Assembly: GCF_019218295.1 (NCBI RefSeq)
Contig: NZ_JAHUZF010000006.1
Location: 1,240,001-1,304,000, forward strand
Reading direction: 5' to 3'
Length of the DNA stretch: 64,000 nucleotides
DNA from: Maritimibacter sp. DP1N21-5
Lineage (GTDB): Bacteria > Pseudomonadota > Alphaproteobacteria > Rhodobacterales > Rhodobacteraceae
Both the position numbers and the translations under genes were made by a program. The notes below the pieces were generated by a model that saw only the letters and a list, made by a program, of their open reading frames with translations, ran no database searches and was not told where the DNA came from. This document shows, piece by piece, positions 46,700-56,285 of the stretch (the stretch's first letter is position 1; each line of letters starts with the position of its first letter).

Positions 46700-47536
46700 A
46701 TGATGAACGAAGTGACACCCGTGACCGAAGCTCAGAAAATCAAACCCGTTCCCACGCTGCCCGACGCCCAGACCGTCATCGAGGTCAAGCACTACACGGA
46801 CCGGCTGTTTTCCTTCCGCTGCACCCGTCCGGCGACGATGCGCTTTCGGTCGGGAGAATTCGTGATGATCGGGCTCATGGGCGACAACGGCAAACCGCTT
46901 CTGCGCGCCTATTCCATCGCCTCGCCCTCTTGGGACGAGGAGCTCGAGTTCTATTCGATCAAGGTGCAGGACGGTCCGCTCACGTCGAAACTCCAGCATA
47001 TCCAGCCGGGCGACGAGATCATCTTGCGCCCGAAACCCGTCGGCACGCTGGTCCATGACGCGCTGCTCCCCGGCAAGCGCCTGTGGTTATTCGCCACCGG
47101 CACCGGGTTCGCGCCCTTCGCCTCGCTCCTGCGCGAACCGCAGACCTACGAGGATTACGACGAGGTCATCATCACGCACACCTGCCGGGAAGTGGGTGAG
47201 CTGACCTATGGCCGCGACCTGATCGAAAGCATCAAGACCGACGAGCTTCTTCACGAACTCATGGGCCCGGATTTCCACGAGAAGATCCGCTACTATCCCA
47301 CCACGACCCGCGAAGAGAGCCCGAAGATGGGCCGGATCACCGACCTCATGCGCTCGGGCGAGGTCTTTGCCGATCTTGGCGTGCCGGTCCTGAACAAGGA
47401 CACCGACCGCGCGATGGTCTGCGGCAACCTCGCCTTCAACCTCGAGATCAAGGAGATGCTCGAGGGCTACGGTCTCGAGGAAGGCGCGAACTCGGACCCG
47501 AAACACTACGTTGTGGAGAAGGCCTTCCTCGACTGA
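46700..47536 (+). CDS. fpr: Ferredoxin-NADP reductase
   Basis: 278 residues. FAD-binding motif LRAYSIASPSWDEELEFYSI (RxYSxxS), NADP-binding LWLFATGTGFAPFASLLRE and the C-terminal AMVCGNLAFNLEIKEMLEGY (VCG motif), ending in HYVVEKAFLD. It likely supplies reduced ferredoxin to CysI and may also act in redox stress. ATG at 46700, with a second in-frame Met directly after; 63 bases after the DUF934 stop. A terminator follows. Confidence 0.95.
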   Translation: MMNEVTPVTEAQKIKPVPTLPDAQTVIEVKHYTDRLFSFRCTRPATMRFRSGEFVMIGLMGDNGKPLLRAYSIASPSWDEELEFYSIKVQDGPLTSKLQHIQPGDEIILRPKPVGTLVHDALLPGKRLWLFATGTGFAPFASLLREPQTYEDYDEVIITHTCREVGELTYGRDLIESIKTDELLHELMGPDFHEKIRYYPTTTREESPKMGRITDLMRSGEVFADLGVPVLNKDTDRAMVCGNLAFNLEIKEMLEGYGLEEGANSDPKHYVVEKAFLD

Positions 47537-47560
47537 GGCCGCTTCACCCGACCAATCGGA

Positions 47561-47590
47561 AACGCCGCGCCCTCGGGACGCGGCGTTTTT
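47561..47590 (+). terminator. Rho-independent terminator after fpr
   Basis: AACGCCGCG / CGCGGCGTT inverted repeat (47561-47569 and 47579-47587) followed by TTT. It also lies just beyond the convergent gene ending at 47608. Confidence 0.85.
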
Positions 47591-47607
47591 CGTTCAGGTC
47601 ACCCCGG

Positions 47608-48363
47608 TCACATGCCAAAGGCGGTTCGGATCTGTTCGATCACGTCGGGCACCATGTCGGGATTGCCCTCGGTCGCTTCGACCGCGCCGACCAGCGTTTC
47701 CTTCACGCCGTCGCCAAGGTCAGACCCTTCGATCACCTCGACCACTCGGGTCGCGTCCCAAGTCTCGGGGTTGAGGAGGTCGGTGATCCCGGCGGCATCC
47801 ATCGCCGCGGCCTCGGCCGTGTCGGCAGCCGATTGTGCTGCATCCGCCGCGCCTTCGGCGGCGTCCGCTGCCGATTGAGCCGCCGTCTCAGCGCCATCCG
47901 CCGCGGCTTCGCTGGCAGACTGCGCCGCATCCGCCGCGCTCTCGGCCGCCTCTTCCGCCATTTCCGCAGCCCCGGTCGCGGTTTCCGTCGCCGTATCGGC
48001 GGCTGTCGACGCCGCATCCTGCGCCGCCTGGCTCGCGTTCTCAGCCGCCTCCGCCGCCGTTTCCGCCGCCTCTTCGGCGGCTTCCTGCGCCGCCGCAGCC
48101 GCCTCGCCGGCGGTATCGGCCGCTTCGCTCGCCGCGTCACGCGCAGCCTGCGCGGCATCGTCCGCCGCGCCCGCGGCGGTATCCGTCGCCTCCTGCGCTG
48201 CCTCTCCGACAGCCTCCGCCGCCTCGCCGACCGCTTCCGCGGCCTCGCTTGCGGCGTCCTGCATGTCACTCATGGCCGCGTCGGTATCGCCGTTGTTGAC
48301 ATACCAGAAATAGCCCGCCGCGACGATGACGACCAATATGATCACCCACAACAGTCCACGCAT
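47608..48363 (-). CDS. Alanine-rich coiled-coil membrane-anchored protein
   Basis: 251 residues. An N-terminal membrane helix (MRGLLWVIILVVIVAAGYFW) is followed by about 155 residues built almost only of Ala, Glu, Asp, Ser, Thr and Gln in short periodic units of the form EAAxxA / DAAQxA (e.g. AAQEATDTAAGAADDAAQAA). The last ~55 residues form a normal globular domain (LLNPETWDATRVVEVIEGSD and VGAVEATEGNPDMVPDVIEQ). The periodic part should form a long acidic helix, similar to LEA or apolipophorin-like repeats. Function unknown. Confidence 0.75.
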   Translation of the reverse strand: MRGLLWVIILVVIVAAGYFWYVNNGDTDAAMSDMQDAASEAAEAVGEAAEAVGEAAQEATDTAAGAADDAAQAARDAASEAADTAGEAAAAAQEAAEEAAETAAEAAENASQAAQDAASTAADTATETATGAAEMAEEAAESAADAAQSASEAAADGAETAAQSAADAAEGAADAAQSAADTAEAAAMDAAGITDLLNPETWDATRVVEVIEGSDLGDGVKETLVGAVEATEGNPDMVPDVIEQIRTAFGM

Positions 48364-48570
48364 CGTTCCACCCTCTCGCTGAAGTTAATCACTGCTTAAC
48401 ACATGACCCTCGGGGCGCCCGGGTTCAAGTCGGGCCGGAAGGCGCGCCGCAATGCGGTCCGATTGTCCCATTTGCCCCTGGAATGGGCCCGAATTGCCCT
48501 TGAAAGCCTACAGGCTCCCGCCTATTTTCGCAGCCCGAAACACCCTGCAACGACACAAAGGAATTCCGTC

Positions 48571-49116
48571 ATAGCTCGCAGACCCCACAACGCACCGCCC
48601 ACTCGCGACACCGGCCCCCGGATCAACGACCGTATCCGTGCCCCCGAGATTCGCTTGATCGGTGCAGATGGCGAAAACGTCGGCGTCGTTTCCCCCCAGG
48701 AAGCGATGCGCATGGCTGAAGAAGCCGGCCTCGACCTTGTCGAGATTTCGCCCAACGCCACCCCGCCCGTGTGCAAGATCATGGACTTCGGCAAGTTCAA
48801 ATACGAACAGCAGAAGCGGGAATCCGAGGCGCGCAAGAAGCAGAAGATCATCGAGGTCAAAGAGGTGAAGTTCCGTCCCAACACGGACACCCACGACTAC
48901 GACGTGAAGATGCGGTCTGTGTTCAAGTTCCTCGAGAACGGCGACAAGGTGAAGGTCACGCTCCGGTTTCGGGGCCGCGAAATGGCGCACCAGAACCTTG
49001 GCCGTGATCTGCTCGAACGGGTCGCCGAGGACGTGAAGGAGATCGGCAAGGTCGAGAACATGCCGAAGCTCGAGGGTCGCCAGATGGTCATGATGATCGG
49101 ACCCGTGTCGAAGTAA
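48571..49116 (+). CDS. infC: Translation initiation factor IF-3, apparent ATA start codon
   Basis: 181 residues from the proposed start. Conserved N-terminus [20 protein letters not shown], then [20 protein letters not shown], the linker [20 protein letters not shown] and the C-domain [40 protein letters not shown]. The family sequence begins at an ATA codon (48571) preceded by AAAGGA with 8-base spacing; no ATG, GTG or TTG lies there in frame. IF-3 genes commonly use rare start codons so that IF-3 represses its own translation; ATA fits that pattern. An ATG far upstream (48403) would add about 56 non-conserved residues. Confidence 0.93.
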   Translation: MARRPHNAPPTRDTGPRINDRIRAPEIRLIGADGENVGVVSPQEAMRMAEEAGLDLVEISPNATPPVCKIMDFGKFKYEQQKRESEARKKQKIIEVKEVKFRPNTDTHDYDVKMRSVFKFLENGDKVKVTLRFRGREMAHQNLGRDLLERVAEDVKEIGKVENMPKLEGRQMVMMIGPVSK

Positions 49117-49146
49117 CGGCCGCCTCGGATACTCCGTCGCGAACAG

Positions 49147-49185
49147 AAAAAGGCCCCCGCTCTCGCAGGGGCCTTTCGTTTTTCT
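49147..49185. terminator. Bidirectional terminator between infC and the ompA-like gene
   Basis: AAAGGCCCC / GGGGCCTTT inverted repeat (49149-49157 and 49168-49176), flanked by an A-run on the left and a T-rich tract on the right. It serves both convergent genes. Confidence 0.85.
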
Positions 49186-49198
49186 GTGTGTCCGAAAC

Positions 49199-51244
49199 CT
49201 ACTGAAGAAGCGGCGTGATGTTGCGGACATTGGCGCGACGGTTTTCGCGAATGTCGCCCGCCTGGGCCACCTTGAGATCGCTCTCGCCGTAGCCTTGCGT
49301 GATCAGGTTCTCCGGCGGCACGTCGAAGTATTCCGTAAGCGCCAGCGCGACGCTTTCGGCCCGACGGTCCGAGAGGGCGAGGTTATAGGCCGCATCGCCC
49401 ACGGTGTCGGTGTGCCCTTCGACAAGAAACACCGCGTCCGGCACCTCGGCGATCACGTCACGGATGGCGGTGCCAAGCGCGGCCAGTTCTTCCGCCTGGC
49501 TCGAGGTGATGACCGCCGAGCCCGTATTGAAGGTGATCGCATCCACCTCGATGACCGGCGCGAGGTCACGAACCTGCGAATACTCCCGGATCTGACGGAG
49601 CGAGAAGGTCCGGTCCGGCGACTGGTTCATGGACGCCATCAATGCTTCGCGCAAGGCCACCTCGTCGGACGACGACATCTGCACGGAAGGCGCCGGCTGG
49701 TAGGAAACGACCTCCTGACGGCTCACCGGTTGTGCGGCGATGGTGTCGTCGAAGAGGACGATGGAGCGTCCGTCCGGTGTCACCTTGGTCCGCTTGAGCA
49801 CCGTGCCGTCGGCAGCGCGCACCGTGATGATGCGAGTGCCATCCTCGCGGTCCACGATGGTGCGGGTCGATCCGTCGTCGAAGGACTTCGTCGACACGAC
49901 TGCACCCGGCTGACGGAGGATTTCGTCGTCGTTCTTCAGCACGCTATACGTGCCATCGGGGTTCTGCACCACGATCCGGTCGCCCGAGTTCGAGACCACC
50001 TCGTCACCATTGGCGAGCACCGTGCCCACGGCCACGCCGCCAAGCCCGACGAGCACGAGTTTCTCGAAGTCGGTGAGTTCACGGTTCAGCACATCGCGCA
50101 GACCACCGGAGCCGGTGTTCTGGCTGTTCGTTTCAGCCTGCGCGCGGCTTTCCTGCGCCGAAGCGACCTGGGTCGTGTATTCCTCATCCGCCGAACGGGT
50201 CGATTCATCGGTCACCTCTTCGACGACGACGCCTTCTTCATCGGCGGCCATCTCGGCATCCGCTTCGGCTTCGGCGGCTGCGGCGGCCGTCGGGGCTTGG
50301 TCTTCGACCGGCTCTTCCGGCATCACGTCCTGTGCGATGACTTCGCCTGCCGCATCGGCTTCGGCGGTGTCTTCGGGCGCGGCACCGGTATCGGCCGTCG
50401 TTTCAACGTCCGCTTCCGCTTCCGCATCGTCGCCGGTGAGTTGGTCCGCGAGTTCCTGAACGAGGTTCCGGTCCTCTTCCTCGGCCGGGGCGTCGGGGGC
50501 TTCGGCGCTCTCCGCAGAAGTGTCGGACTCGATCCGCTCGCCGGCGGTCATGTCTTCTTCGACCGGAGCTTCTTCAGCGGCCGGATCCTCGGCAACGGTC
50601 TCTTCAACCGGCTCGTCGACGGGTTCTTCAACCGGGGCTTCCTCGGCCACCGTTTCTTCCGCCGCAGGCTCCTCTGCGTCATCACCAGTCAGCTGATCGG
50701 CCAATTGCTCAACGAGGCTTCTGTCCTCTTCAGCTTCAACCGGGGCAGCTTCCTCGGCAGGCGCTTCGGTCGTCTCGACCTCGGTTTCCGTCTCTGCCTG
50801 AACTTCCGCCTCGGCGGCCGGCGCTTCAACTTCGGCTTCCACCTCGGCGTCCGCTTCGCTCTCGGCCGTCACCGGCTCCTCGACGGACTCCTCCGCCGGC
50901 GCCGGGGCTCCGGCCTCGGCAGACTCTTCGACGGCCTCGCCGGGCTCTACCGGCTCGGCTGGCGCTTCTGCGGCCGCCGGTTCCTCCGGTTCCGCAGGAG
51001 CGGTCGGATCGGCGGCCTGTTCTTCCGCCTCGCCGTCCGTGCCCATGATCTTGGCCTTGGCGAGTTCCATGGCGTTCGCGATTTCGGTGCCGTCTTCCAG
51101 CACGCAGGGGAACGGGCCCGCGAGGCCGCAGGTCTCCAGTTCGGCTTCCGCCTCCGCCGCTGCATCCTGTGCAAAGGCCGGGGGCACCATGAGCGCGGTG
51201 CAAAGGGCCAGCACCGAGGTCGATTTCATCGCGTTCTTCATCAT
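49199..51244 (-). CDS. OmpA-like outer membrane protein with long acidic Ala/Glu/Pro region
   Basis: 681 residues. Signal peptide (MKSTSVLALCTALMVPPAFA), a short Cys-containing stretch (CGLAGPFPCVLEDGTEIANA), then about 300 residues dominated by Glu, Ala, Pro and Val. Two near-copies of ED R-(S/N)LV-QLADQLTGDDAE occur in that region. The middle holds a hydrophobic segment (LVLVGLGGVAVGTVLANG). The C-terminal OmpA domain reads AITFNTGSAVITSSQAEELA, FLVEGHTDTVGDAAYNLALS, DRRAESVALAL and GYGESDLKVAQAGD, which binds peptidoglycan. ATG at 51244 after AGGAGAACCACG. An EcfG-type promoter lies upstream. Confidence 0.88.
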   Translation of the reverse strand: MMKNAMKSTSVLALCTALMVPPAFAQDAAAEAEAELETCGLAGPFPCVLEDGTEIANAMELAKAKIMGTDGEAEEQAADPTAPAEPEEPAAAEAPAEPVEPGEAVEESAEAGAPAPAEESVEEPVTAESEADAEVEAEVEAPAAEAEVQAETETEVETTEAPAEEAAPVEAEEDRSLVEQLADQLTGDDAEEPAAEETVAEEAPVEEPVDEPVEETVAEDPAAEEAPVEEDMTAGERIESDTSAESAEAPDAPAEEEDRNLVQELADQLTGDDAEAEADVETTADTGAAPEDTAEADAAGEVIAQDVMPEEPVEDQAPTAAAAAEAEADAEMAADEEGVVVEEVTDESTRSADEEYTTQVASAQESRAQAETNSQNTGSGGLRDVLNRELTDFEKLVLVGLGGVAVGTVLANGDEVVSNSGDRIVVQNPDGTYSVLKNDDEILRQPGAVVSTKSFDDGSTRTIVDREDGTRIITVRAADGTVLKRTKVTPDGRSIVLFDDTIAAQPVSRQEVVSYQPAPSVQMSSSDEVALREALMASMNQSPDRTFSLRQIREYSQVRDLAPVIEVDAITFNTGSAVITSSQAEELAALGTAIRDVIAEVPDAVFLVEGHTDTVGDAAYNLALSDRRAESVALALTEYFDVPPENLITQGYGESDLKVAQAGDIRENRRANVRNITPLLQ

Positions 51245-51295
51245 CGTGGTTCTCCTCTCGCGGCGCACGCATCCCGCGCCGCCTTTGATGGGGAG

Positions 51296-51321
51296 AACGT
51301 GGGGGCTTCCCCCGATGTTCC
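51296..51321 (-). promoter_or_regulatory. EcfG-type promoter of the ompA-like gene
   Basis: On the minus strand GGAAC (51321-51317), 17 bases, CGTT (51299-51296): exact consensus. The implied start near 51287 leaves a leader of about 43 bases. The rest of the 51245-51485 gap shows nothing further. Confidence 0.6.
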
Positions 51322-51485
51322 GCCAGAGGGAGAATAAAGCGGGAGCCCCTGCCCGGCGTGGATCCGCGCAACGCGCTGATATTCCGGCGCTTATCCGCCC
51401 GCCGAAACGGAACCGCGCCCCGGATGGGACGCGGCGTTATTGCATATCAGGCGGCGCGAGGCGCAGACCTGATGTCGGTTATCGC

Positions 51486-52262
51486 CTAACAGGTATTGAC
51501 CGCGCGCCTGGTGATCACGCCGACCAGATGTGCGCGATAGGCCTTGGAGGCATGGATGTCGCCGATCATGTCGTCTGCATCGACCGACAGCCCTTCGAGC
51601 GCCGAGGCCGAGAAGTTGGATGACAATGCCTCTTCCGCTTCCTTCCAGCGAAACACGCCGCCTTCGGACGCGCCGGTCACGGCGACCCGAACCCCGTCGG
51701 ACCCTTTGGTCACGAAGACCCCGACCAGCGCGAAACGCGAGGCAGGCTGTTCGAATTTGACGTAAGCCGCCTTTTCCGGGATCGGGAACTTCACCGCCTT
51801 GACGAACTCGCCCTCATCGAGAGCTGTCTCGAAGAGACCGGTGAAGTAATCGTCCGCGGCGATCTCGCGTTTGTTGGTCACGATGGTGGCACCGGAGCCA
51901 AGTGCCGCTGCGGGGTAACAGGCCGAGGGGTCGTTGTTGCCAAGCGAGCCCCCGATGGTGCCCCGGTTGCGCACATGGGGGTCGCCGATCTTCCCCGCGA
52001 GCGCGGAAAGAGCCGGGAATGACCCTTCCGCCGCCACATCGGCGTGGCAAGTCGCCCCACCGATGACCAGCGTGTCGCCCTCTTTCGAGATGCCTTTCAA
52101 CTCGTCGATCGCGGTCAGCGACACGAGCGTTTCGGGCATCGCCAGACGCTGTTTCAGTGTCGGGATCAGCGTCTGGCCTCCGGAGAGGGGTTGCCCCCCC
52201 GCCGAAATCGCCGCTTCCGCATCGGCCAGTGAGGTGGGCCGTTCCAGTTCGAATGCATACAT
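51486..52262 (-). CDS. coxM: CO-dehydrogenase-type medium subunit (FAD-binding)
   Basis: 258 residues. FAD-binding motifs of the xanthine oxidase family are [20 protein letters not shown] near residue 20 and [20 protein letters not shown] near 95. The C-terminal CO_deh_flav_C domain follows ([20 protein letters not shown]). It passes electrons from the small Fe-S subunit to a quinone or other acceptor. It is the last gene of an S-L-M ordered operon, 12 bases after coxL. Symbol follows the CODH nomenclature; substrate unproven. Confidence 0.9.
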   Translation of the reverse strand: MYAFELERPTSLADAEAAISAGGQPLSGGQTLIPTLKQRLAMPETLVSLTAIDELKGISKEGDTLVIGGATCHADVAAEGSFPALSALAGKIGDPHVRNRGTIGGSLGNNDPSACYPAAALGSGATIVTNKREIAADDYFTGLFETALDEGEFVKAVKFPIPEKAAYVKFEQPASRFALVGVFVTKGSDGVRVAVTGASEGGVFRWKEAEEALSSNFSASALEGLSVDADDMIGDIHASKAYRAHLVGVITRRAVNTC

Positions 52263-52274
52263 GGTTCGTCCTCC

Positions 52275-54641
52275 TTACTTGCCGTTCATCGCGGCCCAGA
52301 CCCGACCGGGCGAGAGCGGCATGTCGATATGGGTGATGTCATGGCCGGCGCGTTGCAGCGCATCCACGACCGCATTGACCACCGCCGGCGGCGACCCGAT
52401 GGCCCCGGCCTCACCGCAGCCCTTCACCCCCAGCGGGTTGTGGGTGCAAGGGGTCTGGCAGGAGTGGTCCACCGCATAGAAGGGCACGTCATCCGCCCGC
52501 GGCATCGCATAGTCCATGTAGGAGCCGGTCAGGAGCTGGCCGTCCGCGTCGTAGACCGCCCCTTCCAGCAGCGCCTGACCGATGCCCTGCGCGATCCCGC
52601 CGTGCACCTGCCCCGAGACGATCATCGGGTTCACGATATTTCCGAAATCATCGGCCGCCGCGAAGCTTTCGATCGTCACCTTGCCGGTTTCCGGGTCCAC
52701 TTCGACCTCGCAGGCATAGGCGCCAGAGGGATAGGTGAAGTTCGACGGGTCGTAGAAGGCGGTCTCCTCCAGCCCCGGCTCGATGTCTTCGAGCGGGTAG
52801 TTGTGGGGCACATAGGCCGCGAGCGTCACATCGCCCCAGGCCACGGACTTGTCCGTGCCCGCGACCGAGAATTTCCCGTCCTTGAGCTCGATGTCGCCGT
52901 CGGCGGCCTCGAGCAGGTGAGCGGCGATCTTCTTGGCTTTGTTGATGATCTTCTCGGTGGCCCGCACCATGGCGGACCCGCCCACGGCGAGCGAGCGCGA
53001 GCCATAGGTGCCCATGCCCATCGGCGTGTTGGCGGTGTCGCCATGCACGATCTCGACCATCGAGGGGTCGATCCCGATCATCTCGGCGATGACCTGCGGG
53101 AAGGCGGTCTCGTGACCCTGCCCGTGGCTGTGCGATCCGGTCATGACCACGAGGCCGCCGGTGGCGTTCACCCGCACCGTCGCGCTTTCGTAAAGACCGG
53201 CCCGCGCGCCCAGCTGACCCACGAGGTTCGACGGCGCGATGCCGCAGGCCTCGATATAGCAGTTCACGCCGAGACCGCGCAGCTTGCCGTTCTTCTTCGA
53301 CTCCGCGGCACGCGCCTCGAAACCGTCGCGGTCGATCATCTCCTCGAGCTTGTCCATGGTCGCCACGTAGTCGCCGGTGTCGTATTCGACGGCCACGGGG
53401 GTCGCATAGGGGAACTCAGTGATGAAGTTCTGGCGTCTGAGCGCGATGGGATCCACGCCCAGCTCCCGCGCGGCCTTGTCCACCAGCCGTTCGAGCTGGA
53501 AGGTCGCTTCGGGGCGACCAGCACCACGATAGGCATCCACCGGAACGGTATTGGTGAAGACGGCCTTCACGTTCACATAGATGAGCGGCGTCTTGTAGTT
53601 GCCCGCCATCAACGTCCCGTGGAGCCACGTCGGCACCGACGGCGCGAAGGTGGACAGATAGGCGCCCATGTTCGCGTAAGTATCGGTGCGCAGCGCGGTG
53701 AAGTTGTTGTCGGCATCGAGCGCGAGCTGGATCTTGGTCACGTGGTCGCGGCCATGCGCGTCGGACATGAAGGCTTCCGAACGCGACGAGGTCCATTTCA
53801 CCGGGCGCTTGATCTGTTTCGCGGCAAAGGTGGCGAGCGCCTCTTCCGCGTAGTGGAAGATCTTGGTGCCGAAGCCGCCGCCCACGTCAGGGGCGACCAC
53901 GCGCAGCTTGTGCTCGGGAATACCGAGAACGAAGGCGCCCATGAGCAGCCGGATCACATGCGGGTTCTGCGAGGTGGTGTAGAGCGTCGACATGCCGTCG
54001 GCCTCGTCATACTCGCCGATGGCCACGCGGGGCTCCATCGGGTTCGCGACGAGACGGTTGTTGACAAGCTCGAGCGTCGTGACATGCGCGGCCTTCTCGA
54101 AAGCCTCGTCCACGGCCGCCTTGTTTTCCTCGACGAACCCCCAGTCGTAACACAGGTTCGAGGTCAACTCGTCGTGGACCTTGACGGCCCCCTCCTTCAC
54201 CGCTTCCTTCATGTCGATGACGGCGGGAAGTTCCTCGATGTCGACCTCGATCGCCTCGGCGGCGTCACGCGCCTGATCGAGCGTTTCGGCGATCACCGCG
54301 GCGATGGGGTCGCCCACATGCCGCACCTTGCCCTGCGCAAGGACCGGATGCGCCGGCTCCTGCATCGGCTGGCCGTGCCTGTCGGTGACCTGCCAGCCGC
54401 AGGGAATGCTCCCCACGCCCTCGAAGTCCTTGCCGGTCAGGATCTTGACCACGCCCTCCATCGCCTCTGCGGCGGAGGTGTCGATCCCGTTGATCTTCCC
54501 ATGCGCGACCTGCGAACGCAGGATATACATGTGGGTCTGGCCGTGACGGTTCAGGTCGTCGGTGTAACGCCCCTTACCGGTCAGGAACCGAACGTCTTCG
54601 CGGCGCTTGTTCGGCGCGCCGATGCCTCCATCTGCTGGCAT
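52275..54641 (-). CDS. coxL: Form II CO-dehydrogenase-like large subunit (molybdopterin)
   Basis: 788 residues. Mo-cofactor protein of the xanthine oxidase family: [20 protein letters not shown], active-site loop [46 protein letters not shown] and [20 protein letters not shown]. The AYRGAGR loop marks form II (BMS) proteins, as opposed to AYRCSFR in proven form I CO dehydrogenases. CO oxidation is therefore uncertain and another substrate is likely. The ATG at 54641 follows GGGAGGATCAT. Confidence 0.93.
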   Translation of the reverse strand: MPADGGIGAPNKRREDVRFLTGKGRYTDDLNRHGQTHMYILRSQVAHGKINGIDTSAAEAMEGVVKILTGKDFEGVGSIPCGWQVTDRHGQPMQEPAHPVLAQGKVRHVGDPIAAVIAETLDQARDAAEAIEVDIEELPAVIDMKEAVKEGAVKVHDELTSNLCYDWGFVEENKAAVDEAFEKAAHVTTLELVNNRLVANPMEPRVAIGEYDEADGMSTLYTTSQNPHVIRLLMGAFVLGIPEHKLRVVAPDVGGGFGTKIFHYAEEALATFAAKQIKRPVKWTSSRSEAFMSDAHGRDHVTKIQLALDADNNFTALRTDTYANMGAYLSTFAPSVPTWLHGTLMAGNYKTPLIYVNVKAVFTNTVPVDAYRGAGRPEATFQLERLVDKAARELGVDPIALRRQNFITEFPYATPVAVEYDTGDYVATMDKLEEMIDRDGFEARAAESKKNGKLRGLGVNCYIEACGIAPSNLVGQLGARAGLYESATVRVNATGGLVVMTGSHSHGQGHETAFPQVIAEMIGIDPSMVEIVHGDTANTPMGMGTYGSRSLAVGGSAMVRATEKIINKAKKIAAHLLEAADGDIELKDGKFSVAGTDKSVAWGDVTLAAYVPHNYPLEDIEPGLEETAFYDPSNFTYPSGAYACEVEVDPETGKVTIESFAAADDFGNIVNPMIVSGQVHGGIAQGIGQALLEGAVYDADGQLLTGSYMDYAMPRADDVPFYAVDHSCQTPCTHNPLGVKGCGEAGAIGSPPAVVNAVVDALQRAGHDITHIDMPLSPGRVWAAMNGK

Positions 54642-54678
54642 ATGATCCTCCCTGGATTCTCTGCTGGCTAACGCCGGT

Positions 54679-55164
54679 TCATTCTGCGGCGACGGCGGAC
54701 ACGTCCTGCCCGGACGCCGCCATGATCGCCTTGACGATGTTGTGGTAGCCTGTGCAGCGGCACAGGTTCCCCGAAAGGTAGGAACGCACCTCATCCTCGG
54801 AGGGCTTGGGGTTGTCTTTGAGGAGCGCCGCCGCCGTCATCACCATCCCCGGTGTGCAGAAGCCGCACTGAAGCCCGTGGTGGTCCTGAAAGGCCTGCTG
54901 GATCGTTCCGAGCGAGCCGTCGGCATTGGCCATCCCCTCGATGGTCAGAACTTCAGCGCCGTCGGCCTCGATTGCGAACATGTTGCAGGATTTCACGCTG
55001 CGCCCGTTCACATGGATGGTGCAGGCGCCGCATTGCCCGGTGTCGCAACCCACATGTGTGCCGGTCAGGCGCAGGTTATCGCGGATGAAGGTCGAGAGCA
55101 GCGTGCGCCCTTCCGCCTCGCCGGACACGGACTTGCCGTTCACGGTCATCGTGACTTTCGTCAT
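54679..55164 (-). CDS. coxS: CO-dehydrogenase-type small subunit (2x 2Fe-2S)
   Basis: 161 residues. Plant-type 2Fe-2S cluster [20 protein letters not shown] near residue 35, second cluster [17 protein letters not shown] near 100 and [15 protein letters not shown] near 135. It carries electrons from CoxL to CoxM. First of the S-L-M trio; a 125-base gap separates it from the molybdopterin-binding protein gene upstream. AGGGAGGAACAC precedes the ATG. Confidence 0.95.
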   Translation of the reverse strand: MTKVTMTVNGKSVSGEAEGRTLLSTFIRDNLRLTGTHVGCDTGQCGACTIHVNGRSVKSCNMFAIEADGAEVLTIEGMANADGSLGTIQQAFQDHHGLQCGFCTPGMVMTAAALLKDNPKPSEDEVRSYLSGNLCRCTGYHNIVKAIMAASGQDVSAVAAE

Positions 55165-55289
55165 GTGTTCCTCCCTATGACGTCTTTTGACTCACTAAAG
55201 CACCCGAAGCCTGCATTTGGAAACAGGACTTTTAGGTTAGCCTCTCACACCTTGGTCGGGGTTGTCCGAAATCCGGGCTCCACAGTGCT

Positions 55290-56285
55290 TCAGCCGCCAC
55301 GTGGTTGTTTCCGCGTCGGAATCTCCTTCAGGAGCCCGCCCACCCCCATGGCCGAGATCTCTTCGGCCGTCGGTGCCGCGCCCACGGCGAGCCGCTCGAG
55401 CACCCAGTCGGCCCCGTTCATCGCGGGGCTGCGGGCACAGCCCGGCAGACCGATCACGGGCCGCCCGTCGCGCGCGGCGCCATAGAAAAGGAGATTCCCG
55501 GGATCGACCGGCATTCCGAAGCGGGTAACGGTGCCGCCGGCCTCTCGAAGCCCCTCCGGCCCCACGTCGCGCGGGTCCGAGGTCGCCGAGGCGGTCAGGA
55601 TCAGTACCATATCCGCCACACTCGCCGCCAACGCCCCCGCGACCGCGCCCGTTTCATGCGCCACATGCGACACGGCGCCCAGCGTCATGCCAAGCGCGGC
55701 AAGCCTTGCCTCGATCGCCCGGTAGCCCCGCCCGGTGTCCTCGGTCGACCCGGCGTCGTGCTCGGTCACGATGAGATCGGCGGTCTTCGTCTGCACGGGC
55801 CAGAGGCCAACCGCACCGCGCCCGGCCTCGACCGCCGCCTCCACCGCCGATCGCGCCACGCCGTAGGAGATGACCTTCACCGTTCCGACCATGCCGCCCT
55901 TGTCCATCCGGTGCCAGTCAGGGACGGTCGCGAGCGTCAGCATCTCGTCCACGGCGTTGACTGCATGAAGCCGCGCTGCATCGAGGCGGGCGAGCCCCGG
56001 CCCTTCGGCCAAAATGTTCACGCGCCCGGTGAAGGGCTTCGAGAGCCGAAGTCCCGCCTGCCCCGCGACCAGTGCCTCGGCTAGCGCAAGGGCGGCCGCG
56101 TCTTCGCCCATGTCCTCGGGTCCGAGACGCGCGACCGTCACCCGCGCAACGCCGGCCTCCGACAGGCGCGTCACTTCGTCTGCGCCGAGCAGCGTGCCTT
56201 TCTTGAGCTTGCCCCCGGGAAGCGCGACCGAATGGGCCAGAACCGCCCCCTCAGCCGCCTCGACCGGAACCGACCCGAAGTCCAT
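55290..56285 (-). CDS. Molybdopterin-binding protein (MoCF domain)
   Basis: 331 residues. The N-terminal MoeA-like stretch reads VPVEAAEGAVLAHSVALPGG, KLKKGTLLGADEV; the later MoCF-biosynthesis domain shows DLIVTEHDAGSTEDTGRGYR, MVLILTASATSDPRDVGPEG and RFGMPVDPGNLLFYG, PVIGLPGCARSPAMNGADWV. It likely prepares or inserts the molybdenum cofactor for the adjacent CoxSLM enzyme. Its start shares a base with the xdhC stop, so the pair is coupled. Confidence 0.85.
   Translation of the reverse strand: MDFGSVPVEAAEGAVLAHSVALPGGKLKKGTLLGADEVTRLSEAGVARVTVARLGPEDMGEDAAALALAEALVAGQAGLRLSKPFTGRVNILAEGPGLARLDAARLHAVNAVDEMLTLATVPDWHRMDKGGMVGTVKVISYGVARSAVEAAVEAGRGAVGLWPVQTKTADLIVTEHDAGSTEDTGRGYRAIEARLAALGMTLGAVSHVAHETGAVAGALAASVADMVLILTASATSDPRDVGPEGLREAGGTVTRFGMPVDPGNLLFYGAARDGRPVIGLPGCARSPAMNGADWVLERLAVGAAPTAEEISAMGVGGLLKEIPTRKQPRGG

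Noticed and set aside
49295..51337. Long Arg/Phe/Gly-rich frame antisense to the ompA-like gene
   Set aside because: Complement of Glu/Ala-rich codons. The minus frame has a signal peptide and OmpA domain.
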